Positions 1 to 9,277 are shown, counted from the stretch's first letter. The stretch is 64,000 nucleotides of DNA from Streptomyces abyssalis (GCF_001751365.1 NZ_LJGT01000036.1:1-64000); one strand, 5' to 3'. Numbers and translations: made by a program. The notes: generated from the sequence alone by a model not told the origin.

Positions 1-316
1 TCACAACCCTGCCACAGGCCACTCCGGGCGCTTCCCTCTCGGTGAACCCGACACTATCAAACTCCTTGCCCCGCAAACGAATTGGGGCTGCAGGCCGAGC
101 TGTCGGGCGCCGGGCCGAGGGGCGACGTTACCGGGCTGCAGAAGCAGGGGCAAATTGATTTCCCACCACACGGGGCCCGTGCGGGGCCGGTACGCACACG
201 CCACACCCTCTCGCTCGCGCTGAGCGGGCCGTTTCCATGACTTACGCTTCTCAACGATGCGCCGTCCAGGACAGGTCGGGGACGGCGGACGTTCCGTTCC
301 CTCACCGGGAGGCGCC
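1..316. other. Non-coding region upstream of crr
   Basis: No convincing gene is visible in this stretch. It should hold the promoter of the crr-ptsI operon. I looked for a DasR (dre) operator, because DasR controls PTS genes in Streptomyces coelicolor, and found no palindrome of the type TGGTCTAGACCA. A small hairpin (GCCCC/GGGGC around 76-96) is present. A left-hand gene may end just outside the window. Confidence 0.5.
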
Positions 317-766
317 ATGACCACCGTTACGTCCCCCCTGGCCGGAGTCGCCATCGGGCTTTCGGCGGTGCCCGACCCTGTCTTCTCAGGGGCGATGGTC
401 GGGCCCGGCACCGCCGTGGACCCCGTACGGGAGCCCATCGAAGCCGTCTCCCCCGTCGACGGGATCATCGTCTCGCTGCATCCGCACGCCTTCGTCGTCG
501 TCGATCCGGACGGTCACGGTGTGCTGACCCATCTCGGGATCGACACGGTCCAGCTCAACGGAGAAGGTTTCGAACTCCTGGCCGCCAAGGGCGACACGGT
601 GGAGCGCGGACAGGCGCTCGTGCGCTGGGACCCGGCCGTCATCGAACAGGCGGGGAAGTCGCCGGTATCGCCGGTGATCGCGCTCGAGGCCGCCGCCGAC
701 TCGCTCGGGGCCGTACTGGAGGAGGGTGTCGTCGACACGGCTACGACACTCTTCAAGTGGAAGTGA
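317..766 (+). CDS. crr: PTS glucose-type EIIA component (EIIA-Glc/Crr)
   Basis: This soluble 149-residue protein takes phosphate from HPr and passes it to sugar-specific EIIB domains. Two family histidines are visible: His57 in HPHAF and the phospho-accepting His72 in THLGIDTV. Their spacing of 15 equals that of His75/His90 in the E. coli protein. The start ATG has GGGAGG just upstream (308-313); a longer in-frame extension to 257 lacks homology. The length fits stand-alone EIIA-Glc. The gene lies 86 bp ahead of ptsI on the same strand, the crr-ptsI arrangement known from Streptomyces. Family assignment is secure; the sugar served (often N-acetylglucosamine in streptomycetes) cannot be read from this gene. 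Confidence 0.95.
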   Translation: MTTVTSPLAGVAIGLSAVPDPVFSGAMVGPGTAVDPVREPIEAVSPVDGIIVSLHPHAFVVVDPDGHGVLTHLGIDTVQLNGEGFELLAAKGDTVERGQALVRWDPAVIEQAGKSPVSPVIALEAAADSLGAVLEEGVVDTATTLFKWK

Positions 767-852
767 CGCCCGTGCCCGCTCCCGCGCAGAGCGTCTGGTA
801 CGCGTGAAGTACAGCGGTGGCCGGCTCACCGCACCAACCGGAGATGAGTGAG

Positions 853-2523
853 ATGGAAACACCCCTTCGAGGTGTCGGCGTGAGTCACGGAGTGGCGATC
901 GGTGAGGTCCGGCACATGGGTACGGCGGTCATGGAGCCGCCGGCCAGGCAGATCTCCGAGTCCGAGGCGCCGCGGGAGCAGCAGCGTGCGCAACGTTCCG
1001 TCGAAGCCGTGGCCAACGACCTGATGGCCAGGGGCAATCTCGCGGGCGGTGAGGCGCAGGCAGTCCTCGAGGCGCAGGCCATGATGGCGCAGGACCCCGA
1101 ACTGATGGCCGACGTCGAACGGCGCATCGCGGTGGGAAGCACGGCGGAACGGGCCGTCTACGACGCCTTCGCCGCCTACCGGGCTCTGCTCGCCGGCGCC
1201 GGTGAGTACCTGGCGGGCCGGGTCGCGGATCTCGACGACGTACGGAACCGCATCATCGCGCGGCTCATGGGTGTTCCGATGCCGGGTGTGCCCGACAGCG
1301 ACCAGCCGTACGTGCTGATCGCGCGCGACCTGGCTCCGGCCGACACCGCGTTGCTGGATCCGGGGCTCGTGCTCGGGTTCGTCACGGAAGAGGGCGGTCC
1401 GACGAGTCACAGCGCCATTTTGGCCCGCGCGTTGGGGGTGCCCGCCGTCGTGGCGCTGGCCGGTGCCTGCGAGGTGGCGGAGGGCACCGTGGTGGCTGTT
1501 GACGGCAGCACCGGCACGGTGCGGGTGTCGCCGAGTGAGGAGGAGCAGGCCGAGCTGGCCCGGGAGGCGCAGGAGCGGAAAGCGACGCTCGATGCGGCCA
1601 AGGGGCCGGGGGCGACGTCCGACGGTCACAAGGTGCCGCTGCTGGCGAACGTCGGAGGACCCGCGGACGTGAGTGCCGCTGTGGAAGCGGGCGCGGAGGG
1701 CGTCGGGCTGTTCCGCACGGAGTTCCTCTTCCTCGACGACAGCATGAAGGCGCCCTCGGAGGAGAAGCAGGTCACGGCCTACAGGCAGGTGCTGGAGGCC
1801 TTTCCTGAGGGGCGCGTCGTCGTGCGTGTGCTGGACGCCGGGGCGGACAAGCCGCTGGACTTCCTCACGCCGGGCGACGAGCCCAACCCCGCGCTCGGAG
1901 TCCGCGGTCTGCGTACGCTGCTCGACCACCCGGAGGTGCTCCAGGGACAGCTCGCGGCGCTTGCGAAGGCGGCCGACGGGCTTCCGGTCTACCTGGAGGT
2001 GATGGCTCCGATGGTGGCCGACCGAGCCGACGCCAGGGCGTTCGCCGAGGCCTGCCGGGCGGTGGGGCTGGAGGCCAAGTGCGGGGTCATGGTGGAGGTG
2101 CCGTCGGCTGCGCTGCGTGCGCGGTCCGTGCTGCAGGAGGTGGAGTTCCTCTCGCTGGGGACGAACGATCTCGCGCAGTACACCTTCGCCGCGGACCGTC
2201 AGGTGGGCGCGGTCTCGCGGCTGCAGGACCCCTGGCAGCCCGCGTTGCTGGATCTGGTGGCGCTCGCGGCCGAGGCGGCAGCGGCGGAGGGGAAGAGCTG
2301 CGGAGTGTGCGGGGAGGCTGCTGCCGACCCGCTGCTCGCGTGTGTGCTGACGGGGCTCGGGGTGACGAGCCTGTCGATGGGCGCCGCGTCCATCCCGTAC
2401 GTACGGGCGACGCTGGCGAAGCACACGCTGGCCCAGTGTGAGCGCGCGGCCGCGGCGGCGCGTGCGGCGGACAGCGCGCAGGACTCGCTGATCGCCGCGC
2501 AGGCCGTGCTTTCCGGCGAGTGA
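853..2523 (+). CDS. ptsI: PTS Enzyme I (phosphoenolpyruvate-protein phosphotransferase)
   Basis: Enzyme I autophosphorylates with PEP and phosphorylates HPr, the entry step of the whole PTS. Starting at the ATG at 853 gives 556 residues, which I recall as the Streptomyces length; GTG 817 and ATG 844 are in-frame alternatives, but GGAG at 839-842 is well spaced only for 853. The order is HPr-binding N-terminal domain, swivelling phosphohistidine domain with His186 in GGPTSHSAIL, then the PEP-binding TIM barrel with FRTEFLF and catalytic Cys486 in VCGE. No ptsH (HPr) is found in this window, so HPr must be encoded elsewhere. The product would also energise DhaM encoded at 49 kb. Confidence 0.96.
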   Translation: METPLRGVGVSHGVAIGEVRHMGTAVMEPPARQISESEAPREQQRAQRSVEAVANDLMARGNLAGGEAQAVLEAQAMMAQDPELMADVERRIAVGSTAERAVYDAFAAYRALLAGAGEYLAGRVADLDDVRNRIIARLMGVPMPGVPDSDQPYVLIARDLAPADTALLDPGLVLGFVTEEGGPTSHSAILARALGVPAVVALAGACEVAEGTVVAVDGSTGTVRVSPSEEEQAELAREAQERKATLDAAKGPGATSDGHKVPLLANVGGPADVSAAVEAGAEGVGLFRTEFLFLDDSMKAPSEEKQVTAYRQVLEAFPEGRVVVRVLDAGADKPLDFLTPGDEPNPALGVRGLRTLLDHPEVLQGQLAALAKAADGLPVYLEVMAPMVADRADARAFAEACRAVGLEAKCGVMVEVPSAALRARSVLQEVEFLSLGTNDLAQYTFAADRQVGAVSRLQDPWQPALLDLVALAAEAAAAEGKSCGVCGEAAADPLLACVLTGLGVTSLSMGAASIPYVRATLAKHTLAQCERAAAAARAADSAQDSLIAAQAVLSGE

Positions 2524-2535
2524 GATCAGGGCCGG

Positions 2536-2583
2536 CGGCCGGTCCGCGGCCGGTGTATGTCTGACGCCGGTCGCGGACCGCCG
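2536..2583. terminator. Hairpin terminator between convergent ptsI and the 2.6 kb gene
   Basis: GGTCCGCG at 2541-2548 pairs with CGCGGACC at 2572-2579. The stem extends inward through a G-U pair and CCGG/CCGG, and outward with a bulge. It lies 13 bp after the ptsI stop and 18 bp before the end of the minus-strand gene, so it can serve both. No U-tract is present, which is usual for Streptomyces terminators. Confidence 0.7.
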
Positions 2584-2601
2584 GTGCTCGTGCGGACCTG
2601 C

Positions 2602-3540
2602 TCAGCAGTGCAGTCCACCTCCCGGGTGCGGCAAGTCGTGGCCGGGCGCGTGCTCGACCCCGGGCTCCGGGGCCACCGGCTCCCGCGTGGCCGGGTCGGT
2701 GCAGTAGGCCGCGAAGACCTCGGCGGCGCTCAGCGGGCTCAGCCAGCATCCGGCGGGGTCGAGCCGCCAGCCGCGAACCACGTCACCCGGCGGGCCCCCG
2801 CCGACCGGTCCGCCGCCTCTGCCGTCGGAGCCGCCGGCTTCCGTACGGAGCACGAGACCGCCGTGGCTGCCGGACGCGAACCCGGCGGCGAGCGCCGTGG
2901 TCAGTGCCAGCGCCGCGGACTCGTGGGCGTGGCAGGCGCCTTCGGGCGTGCGGCGCACATCGAGTGCCGCGGCGAGCGGTGAGCCGGGGACGGCGACGCT
3001 GGCGACCAGGTGATGGACGCCGGGGCCGGCCGCGTCGAGGAGCGTGCTCAGCGCGTGAGCGGCGCGGTCGAAGGCCGCCTTGCCGACGTCGGTGCCGCAC
3101 CGCCCGCAGGAACCCGCCCTTGCCAGGATCTCGGCTCCCGCCTGCCAGGTGAGGCGGCACGCGTGCGCGTCGCGGAGCTGCGGCAGCAGCCGGGCCAGGG
3201 TCTGTCCCCTGTACGGCACGGTGGTGCCGGTCACGGCGACCTCCGCGACAAAGCGCCCTCTGCTGGACGCGGTGTCGGGGTCGAGCCGCTGCTCCTGGCA
3301 GAACAGCTCGTAGTCGACGGGGTCGAACAAGGCCACGCGGGTGTGCACGTGATCGGCCGTCAGCGCGCGCAGCATGCCTTCCAGTTGCCTCAGGTAGCTC
3401 TGGTGATCGTCGAACGTGAAGGATCCGTACGCCCGCATGCGCGCGAAGTGCGACTCGTCGGCCAGGACCGGGACGATGCTGGGTGCTTCGCGACGCAGGG
3501 TGCGGCGGCGGCTGCGTCTGCGGCTTCTGGTGTGTGCCAT
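2602..3540 (-). CDS. Conserved hypothetical protein
   Basis: I do not recognise a characterised family. The 312-residue product begins with a basic stretch (RSRRRSRRR, about residues 5-13) followed by a mixed alpha/beta globular region, and contains a CGRC motif near residue 145 that could bind metal. There is no signal peptide or membrane segment. The ATG at 3540 is chosen because GGGGAG lies just upstream of it; a longer version from 3576 is possible. The neighbours (ptsI convergent, acetoacetyl-CoA synthetase collinear 83 bp downstream on the same strand) do not suggest a role. The coding bias is normal for the region, so it is likely a real gene. Confidence 0.75.
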   Translation of the reverse strand: MAHTRSRRRSRRRTLRREAPSIVPVLADESHFARMRAYGSFTFDDHQSYLRQLEGMLRALTADHVHTRVALFDPVDYELFCQEQRLDPDTASSRGRFVAEVAVTGTTVPYRGQTLARLLPQLRDAHACRLTWQAGAEILARAGSCGRCGTDVGKAAFDRAAHALSTLLDAAGPGVHHLVASVAVPGSPLAAALDVRRTPEGACHAHESAALALTTALAAGFASGSHGGLVLRTEAGGSDGRGGGPVGGGPPGDVVRGWRLDPAGCWLSPLSAAEVFAAYCTDPATREPVAPEPGVEHAPGHDLPHPGGGLHC

Positions 3541-3623
3541 GGGCTCCCCCTCGGGCCATACGGACCACTTGCTCACTCACCGTAATCGGGGGGTCTGACA
3601 ACGGGCCGCCGCGGCGGCGGCGC

Positions 3624-5651
3624 TCAGCCGGCGCGGTCCTGGGCGAGCCGCTCGTAGAAGCGGAGCAGCTCGACGTCGTCGACGGATCCGGGGTTGACGG
3701 CCTTGTCCAGTCGGGCGCCCTGGAGCAGGCGCTTCACGGGGACTTCGAGACGCTTGCCGGTGAGCGTGTGCGGCACGCCCGCGATCTCGATGATCTCGTC
3801 GGGTACGTGGCGCGGTGAGAGCCCTTCCCGGATGGTGCGCCTGATGCGGTCACGCAGCGTGTCGTCGAGCTCGGCTCCCGGAGCGAGGTGCACGAAGAGC
3901 GGCATCCAGTAGCCCCCGTCCGCCTGCTCGACTCCGATGACGAGGGATTCGCGGATCTCGGGCAGCCGCTCCACGGCCTCGTAGATGTCGGCGGACCCCA
4001 TGCGCACGCCCTGACGGTTGAGCGTGGAGTCCGAACGGCCGTGGATGACGACGGTGTTGCGGCCGGTGAGCGTGATCCAGTCGCCGTGCCGCCAGACGCC
4101 GGGGAACATCTCGAAGTAGCTCTCGCGGTAGCGCGTTCCGTCCGGGTCGTTCCAGAAGCGGATGGGCATGGACGGCAGAGGGCGGGTGACGACGAGTTCG
4201 CCGACCTCGTCCGTGAGCGGCTTGCCCTGGGGGTCCCATGACTGCAGGTCCGTCGCGAGTGAGGGCGCCTGCAGCTCTCCGGTGTGCACGGGGAGGGTGG
4301 GGACGGCGCCGGCGAAGCAGCTGCAGACGTCGGTGCCGCCGCTGACGGAGGCGATCCACATGTCCTCGGAGACCTCGTCGTGGATCCAGCGGAAACCGTC
4401 GGGCGGCAGCGGCGACCCCGTGGTGGCGACGCACTTGACGCGTGAGAGGTCGAGGTCACGACCGGGATGGATGTCCGCCTTGCGGCAGGCCATGACGTAC
4501 GCGGCCGAGGTGCCGAAGAAGGTGGTGCCGGTGCGGGAGGCCACCTGCCACTGCGCGTTCATGTCCGGGTGCCCCGGGCTGCCGTCGTAGGTGACGACGG
4601 TGCTGCCGGTCAGGAGGCCGGAGATGAGGAAGTTCCACATCATCCAGCCGGTGGAGGTGTACCAGAAGAAGCGGTCACCAGGGCCGGTGTCGCAGTGCAG
4701 GCCGAGCTGCTTGAGGTGTTCCAGTAGGATTCCGCCCTGCGACTGGACGATGGCCTTGGGCAGCCCCGTGGTGCCGGAGGAGTACAGGACCCACAACGGG
4801 TGATCGAAAGGCACCTGCTCGAAGACGGGGGCGCTGTCGGCGGGAGCGGAGGTCAGGGCGGACCACTCCAGCGTTCCATCGGGGGCGGGCGTGCCGAGCA
4901 GCGGGATGTGAACCACCGCGCGCAGGCTGGGCAGTTCGCGGCGGAGTTCGGCGACGGTCTCGCGGCGGTCGTGTTCCTTGCCGCCGTAGCGGTATCCGTC
5001 GACCGTGAACAGCACGGCCGGCTCGACCTGCTGGAAGCGGTCGAGGACGCTGCGCGCACCGAAGTCCGGCGCGCAGGAGGTCCACACCGCTCCGACGGCG
5101 GCGGTCGCGAGCAGGGCGACGACCGCCTGGGGAACGTTGGGCAGGTAGCCGCTGACGCGGTCGCCCGGACGTACGCCGAGCCGGCGCAGTTCGGCGGAGA
5201 GGGAGCCCACTTGGCGGCGGAGTTCGCCCCAGGTGACGGGGCTCGGCTCATGCTCCTCGTCGACGTGCAGCAGTGCAGGGTCGTCGACGCGTGCCGGGTC
5301 CTCGGCCGTGCGCAGCGCGTGCTCTGCGTAGTTGAGCTTCGCGCCGGGGAACCATTCGGCGCCGGGCATGGAGGAGCCGGCCAGCACCGTTTCGTACGGG
5401 GCGGAGAAGCGGACGTCGAACCATTCGGTGAGCGCCTGCCAGAAGGAGGCCAGTTCCTCCACGGACCAGCGGTGCAGCGCCGCGTAGCTCGCCTCCGGGT
5501 CGCCGGGGACGGCGGCGGGCGCACCGTGGTGTTCGGCGGCCCATGCCTGGAAGCGTGTGATCCGTGCGCCAGCCACGCGGTCCGGTCCCGGCCGCCAGAG
5601 AGGCTCCGGCGAGACGGGGTGCGGTTGCGGTGTGCTGTGCGCTGCGGTCAT
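3624..5651 (-). CDS. Acetoacetyl-CoA synthetase (acetoacetate-CoA ligase)
   Basis: This is an ANL-superfamily acyl-CoA synthetase that would activate acetoacetate with ATP and CoA in the cytoplasm. Visible motifs are the AMP-binding signature YSSGTTGLPK in the middle of the protein, the WYTSTGWMMWN segment typical of the acetoacetate/acetate subgroup, and the C-terminal catalytic-lysine region HTLTGKRLEVPVK. The start ATG at 5651 has GGGAG five bases upstream, giving 675 residues; an ATG at 5750 would add an unmatched N-terminal tail. It is divergent from the GH31 gene. A propionyl- or acetyl-CoA synthetase is less likely because the N-terminus and overall pattern match the acetoacetate group. 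Confidence 0.9.
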   Translation of the reverse strand: MTAAHSTPQPHPVSPEPLWRPGPDRVAGARITRFQAWAAEHHGAPAAVPGDPEASYAALHRWSVEELASFWQALTEWFDVRFSAPYETVLAGSSMPGAEWFPGAKLNYAEHALRTAEDPARVDDPALLHVDEEHEPSPVTWGELRRQVGSLSAELRRLGVRPGDRVSGYLPNVPQAVVALLATAAVGAVWTSCAPDFGARSVLDRFQQVEPAVLFTVDGYRYGGKEHDRRETVAELRRELPSLRAVVHIPLLGTPAPDGTLEWSALTSAPADSAPVFEQVPFDHPLWVLYSSGTTGLPKAIVQSQGGILLEHLKQLGLHCDTGPGDRFFWYTSTGWMMWNFLISGLLTGSTVVTYDGSPGHPDMNAQWQVASRTGTTFFGTSAAYVMACRKADIHPGRDLDLSRVKCVATTGSPLPPDGFRWIHDEVSEDMWIASVSGGTDVCSCFAGAVPTLPVHTGELQAPSLATDLQSWDPQGKPLTDEVGELVVTRPLPSMPIRFWNDPDGTRYRESYFEMFPGVWRHGDWITLTGRNTVVIHGRSDSTLNRQGVRMGSADIYEAVERLPEIRESLVIGVEQADGGYWMPLFVHLAPGAELDDTLRDRIRRTIREGLSPRHVPDEIIEIAGVPHTLTGKRLEVPVKRLLQGARLDKAVNPGSVDDVELLRFYERLAQDRAG

Positions 5652-5939
5652 GGCGGCTCCCGGTCCGGATGGGCTGGCGGCACGCCTTGCGGGCGTACGT
5701 GTGGCTGACCTGGACGATGCCATGTGATCAACACTCACGCCAGGGCGCACACCACATGCCCGCCTCGCGGCGAATGTGGCGGGAGCACGCTCCTACGGTG
5801 ACGGGCACGGGCGCCGGCCCCACACACCGGCCGAAGGCGTGTGGAAGGGAGAAGGCGCACGGCACGAGCGGATGTTCGCTGAGTGAACTCCGGTTGAACG
5901 CCGGTGACGGGCGACGCCCCCGCTGGCACGCTGAACAGC

Positions 5940-8174
5940 ATGGATGGGCGTGGCCTGGTGGGGGCGGTGCGTGCGGCGGGGGCGGCGTGGCGGTCGAAGC
6001 CGGGGCGGTCGAGTCCTGGACGGCCCAAGGCCCAGCGAGCCTCGTGGGGACTGCGGCGAGGTACATCAGGGCGGCAGCGGCCGGGTGGAGCCGAGAGGGC
6101 CCGTGTGCCCGGGGCGGCGAGCGGCGCGGTGACCCGGCCGGGGGGCGGGGTGATCCGGTTCGAGCGGTCGTCGCTCTCGGTACGAGTCGCTGTGGGGGGT
6201 GCCGTCTTCCTCGGCTGGGACGAGGCGGAACCGAGCCCTTCGTACGCGCTGCCCGGTCCCGTTCCGGACGTGGACACCCGTGCGGTGCTGGAGCCGGACA
6301 AGGACGGCGGATGGCGGCTGGTGTCCGAACGGCTGCTGCTGACCGTCTCCCGCCATGGGACGGTCGAAGTGCGCACTCCCGGCGGTGAGTTGCTGCGCAG
6401 GGACCTTCCGCCGCGCTGGTGGGAGACGGGCAGCGCCGGGGACGGGAAGCGGGACGAGCCTGCCGGGGTGCAGGGGGCGGCGGAGCCGGAGGACGCCCGG
6501 GCAACCGTCGGGGAGGCGGCAGCTGCGGGGCGGGACGAAGCCGCCGCGCCGCGGGGGCTCGAAGCGGGGGTGCCGCCCGTCAGCCGGGGCGGCCGGTGGA
6601 TGCACCGCTCCCAAGTGGCCGCCGACGCCCGCTTCTTCGGGCTCGGCGGACGTACGTGCGGACCCAGCCTGCCCGACGGCTCGTATCCGCTGCACGGGCG
6701 CGCCGCCGCCACCGCCCCGGACGCCGCCCGGCACGGGGGCCGCGTGCCGGACCTCACCATGCCCGTCCAGCTCGTCGTCGCAGACGCGGGCACGCATCTG
6801 GTCTTTCACGACAACCCGGGAGAGGGCCGGGTGACGGTGCGCCAGGGCCTGGAGGGCCGAGGCTCGGGACACGACCGTCCGGGGCACAGTCAAGTCCGCA
6901 TGTCCGGGGGGCCGTTGCGCTACTGGGTGATGGCCGGTCCGCCGGCACGGGTGCTGCACGGCTGGGCACGCCTGACGGGTGCGCCCGCGCTGCCGCCCGG
7001 GTGGGCACTGGGGCACCAGCACGCGGGACTCGGCGCCGGTCCGGGCCGGCGGCCGGGTCAGGTCGCGGCGGGTTACCGCGAGCATGAACTGCCGCTGCGT
7101 GCCCTGCACTTGGACGGCCCGGCAGGTTCCGCAGGGCACGCAGGTCACGCCGCGAACCTGATCCTCAGGGGCGAACGCGGACGGCGGGCCGGTCTGCCGC
7201 CTCTGGCCGCCGAGTTGCAGGCCCAGGGCGTGCACCTCGTGTCCGGCGACGACGACGCCGGGAAGACCGCGTCGTCCGCTGCGGGCGCACAGGAACCGTC
7301 CGCGACGGCGCACGACAGCGCCGGCTTCGCCCTCTCGCAAGGGGGCTGGGCGGGCGTGCAGCGCGACGGCGGAACCTGGTGCGGCGAGGTGGCCACAGGG
7401 TGGGAGGGACTGCGTGAGTCACTGTCCCTGGTGGTGGGTCTGGGTCTGTGCGGTGTGCCGTATTCGGGCCCGGGGATCGGAGGGCCGGCCGGCACCCCGT
7501 CTCCGGAGCTTTATCTGCGCTGGTTCCAACTCGCCGCCTACTTCCCGCTGTTCCACGTCCGTCTCGCCAAGGGGACCGGCCCGAGGGAGCCTTGGGCGTT
7601 CGGCGGCGAGACGCTGTCGGGCTGCGCTTCGGCCATGGCCGAACGGGAGAGGCTACGGCCGTACTTCACCACGCTGGCGCATCTCGCGCACCGCACCGGC
7701 GCACCGTACGTACGCCCGCTGTGGTGGCAGCATCCACGTGAGCGGTCACTGCGCGACTGCGGCGACGCCTTTCTGCTCGGCGACGCGCTGCTGGTGGCAC
7801 CGGTGCTGGAGGAGGGCGCCCGCCGCCGGACGGTGCGGCTGCCGCACGGCCGGTGGTACGAGACGGTGACGGGCGAGGTGCACGAAGGCCCGGGCGAAGT
7901 GCTCCTCGATGCCCCGCTGTCGCGCATCCCCGTGCTGGCCCGTGCCGGAGCGGCGGTGCCGGTGACCGGCACGGACGGGGGCACGGAACTGGAGGTCTGG
8001 ACGCCCGCACCGGGACGCCGCGGCAAAGGGCTGGTCATCCGGGAAGCCGGTGCGGGGCGCGGGGAACAGCCGGCGCCCGCGGAGCGCTTCACGGTCCTGC
8101 GGCGCGGCGGCACCACGGTGGTGATGCGCGAGGACGGTGCTCCCGTGGGCTACCCGGTGCGCCTGCGGAGCTGA
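5940..8174 (+). CDS. GH31-family protein lacking the catalytic motifs (probable pseudoenzyme)
   Basis: The N-terminal beta-sandwich (RFFGLGGR, MPVQLVVADAGTHLVFHDN) and the C-terminal part (APYVRPLWW, DAFLLGDALLVAPVLE, RWYETVTGEV) clearly match glycoside hydrolase family 31 alpha-glucosidases of streptomycetes. The catalytic TIM barrel is damaged. The usual LHLDID stretch reads LHLDG followed by Gly/Ala-rich sequence. The segment that should hold the nucleophile (W-x-DMNE) is absent, with roughly 100 residues missing. The acid/base motif W-x-GD is WCGE near residue 480. The frame is open over 744 residues, so this is not a simple frameshift. The start ATG at 5940 has a weak ribosome site. Hydrolase activity is unlikely; a binding role is possible but unproven. 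Confidence 0.8.
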   Translation: MDGRGLVGAVRAAGAAWRSKPGRSSPGRPKAQRASWGLRRGTSGRQRPGGAERARVPGAASGAVTRPGGGVIRFERSSLSVRVAVGGAVFLGWDEAEPSPSYALPGPVPDVDTRAVLEPDKDGGWRLVSERLLLTVSRHGTVEVRTPGGELLRRDLPPRWWETGSAGDGKRDEPAGVQGAAEPEDARATVGEAAAAGRDEAAAPRGLEAGVPPVSRGGRWMHRSQVAADARFFGLGGRTCGPSLPDGSYPLHGRAAATAPDAARHGGRVPDLTMPVQLVVADAGTHLVFHDNPGEGRVTVRQGLEGRGSGHDRPGHSQVRMSGGPLRYWVMAGPPARVLHGWARLTGAPALPPGWALGHQHAGLGAGPGRRPGQVAAGYREHELPLRALHLDGPAGSAGHAGHAANLILRGERGRRAGLPPLAAELQAQGVHLVSGDDDAGKTASSAAGAQEPSATAHDSAGFALSQGGWAGVQRDGGTWCGEVATGWEGLRESLSLVVGLGLCGVPYSGPGIGGPAGTPSPELYLRWFQLAAYFPLFHVRLAKGTGPREPWAFGGETLSGCASAMAERERLRPYFTTLAHLAHRTGAPYVRPLWWQHPRERSLRDCGDAFLLGDALLVAPVLEEGARRRTVRLPHGRWYETVTGEVHEGPGEVLLDAPLSRIPVLARAGAAVPVTGTDGGTELEVWTPAPGRRGKGLVIREAGAGRGEQPAPAERFTVLRRGGTTVVMREDGAPVGYPVRLRS

Positions 8175-8188
8175 TAGACGAATGGGCC

Positions 8189-9043
8189 ATGGCAGCATTC
8201 AGAGGATCATTCAGCCGCACGGCGCTCGCAGCCGCGCTGCTCGCCCTGGCCACTCTCGTGTCCGCAGCACCCGCAGCCTCGGCCGCGCCCGGTGACCCCG
8301 CTCAGCGAAGCCACCGGGGCGGCGGGCACCAAGACCCCTCCGCGCCCGGGGAGTTCGTCGCGCTGCGGGACGTCGCCCCCACCGTCCTGGAGGAGATCCG
8401 CTACCGGACGCGGCACAACTTCGTCGGCGACCGCGTGCACGGCTACCGGCAGAGCATGTGCATCGTCACCCGCGACACCGCCGAGGCGCTGCGGACGGCG
8501 CAGCGCTCGCTCCTCAGGAAGGGCTACTCCCTGAAGGTGTACGACTGTTACCGCCCGCAGCGGGCGGTCGACCACTTCGTGAAGTGGGCGAAGGACCTGG
8601 ACGACGAGCGGATGAAGGACGAGTTCTACCCGCGCGTGGACAAGGACCGTCTGTTCGAGGACGGCTACATCGCCGAGAAGTCCGGCCACAGCAGGGGCAG
8701 CACGGTCGATCTGACACTGGTGCGGCTGCCGGCGAAGCCGACGCGTCCGTACCGGCCGGGTGAGCCGCTCGTTTCCTGCTTCGCGCCGCAGGATGTGCGC
8801 TTCCCCGACAACTCCGTGGACATGGGCACCGGTTACGACTGTTTCGACACGCTCTCGCACACACTCGATCCGCGGATCGAGGGCAAGCAGCGGGCGAACC
8901 GGATGCTGCTGAAAAACACGATGGAGAAGTCCGGGTTCACCAACCTCCCCGAGGAGTGGTGGCACTACACCCTCACGGAAGAGACGTTCCCGGAGACCTA
9001 CTTCGACTTCCCCGTGTGGCGCCGCGCGCTCGAAGGACGCTGA
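8189..9043 (+). CDS. Secreted D-alanyl-D-alanine dipeptidase (VanX type, peptidase M15D)
   Basis: This zinc peptidase is expected to hydrolyse D-Ala-D-Ala. Residues 1-32 form a signal peptide (basic start, hydrophobic core, SAAPAASAAP), so the enzyme is exported, unlike cytoplasmic VanX of resistance operons. The M15D motifs are present: SGHSRGSTVD supplies zinc ligands His167 and Asp174, and EEWWHY supplies catalytic Glu256 and zinc ligand His259. The gene starts 14 bp after the GH31 stop, so the two may be co-transcribed. There are no vanH, vanA or vanRS genes nearby, which argues for cell-wall turnover or nutrient scavenging rather than glycopeptide resistance. The start ATG at 8189 is set by the signal peptide; its ribosome site is weak. 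Confidence 0.9.
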   Translation: MAAFRGSFSRTALAAALLALATLVSAAPAASAAPGDPAQRSHRGGGHQDPSAPGEFVALRDVAPTVLEEIRYRTRHNFVGDRVHGYRQSMCIVTRDTAEALRTAQRSLLRKGYSLKVYDCYRPQRAVDHFVKWAKDLDDERMKDEFYPRVDKDRLFEDGYIAEKSGHSRGSTVDLTLVRLPAKPTRPYRPGEPLVSCFAPQDVRFPDNSVDMGTGYDCFDTLSHTLDPRIEGKQRANRMLLKNTMEKSGFTNLPEEWWHYTLTEETFPETYFDFPVWRRALEGR

Positions 9044-9114
9044 ACGGCCACCGGCGGGGCACTGGTGCCCGGCTCGCCGGAGCACCTGGTCGCCGGACGA
9101 ACGGACCCGGCCCC

Positions 9115-9159
9115 GTACGGCGGCACGGAGCCACCCCCGTGGGTCCCGTGCCGCCGTAC
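9115..9159. terminator. Strong hairpin terminator between convergent genes
   Basis: GTACGGCGGCACGG at 9115-9128 pairs perfectly over 14 bp with CCGTGCCGCCGTAC at 9146-9159, with a 17-base loop. It follows the dipeptidase stop by about 70 bp and faces the end of the minus-strand aldehyde dehydrogenase, so it may work in both directions. Confidence 0.8.
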
Positions 9160-9277
9160 TGACGTCGTGGACGGCGGCGGCGACGGGACGGTTCACCGCC
9201 CGGACGGTCCGTACGCACGTGTGCGCGTCCGGTGACACGGCCGTGACATCCGGGACCGGGCGGCCCTCCGGCGGGCC

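Noticed and set aside
1..316. DasR-type operator ahead of crr
   Set aside because: I looked for the TGGTCTAGACCA-like palindrome expected from S. coelicolor and did not find it.
826..2424. 532-codon open frame on the minus strand across ptsI
   Set aside because: Antisense shadow of ptsI, Arg/His-rich and without any motif.
8189..9043. Vancomycin-resistance gene cluster
   Set aside because: The VanX-like gene is alone, with a signal peptide and no vanHA or vanRS.
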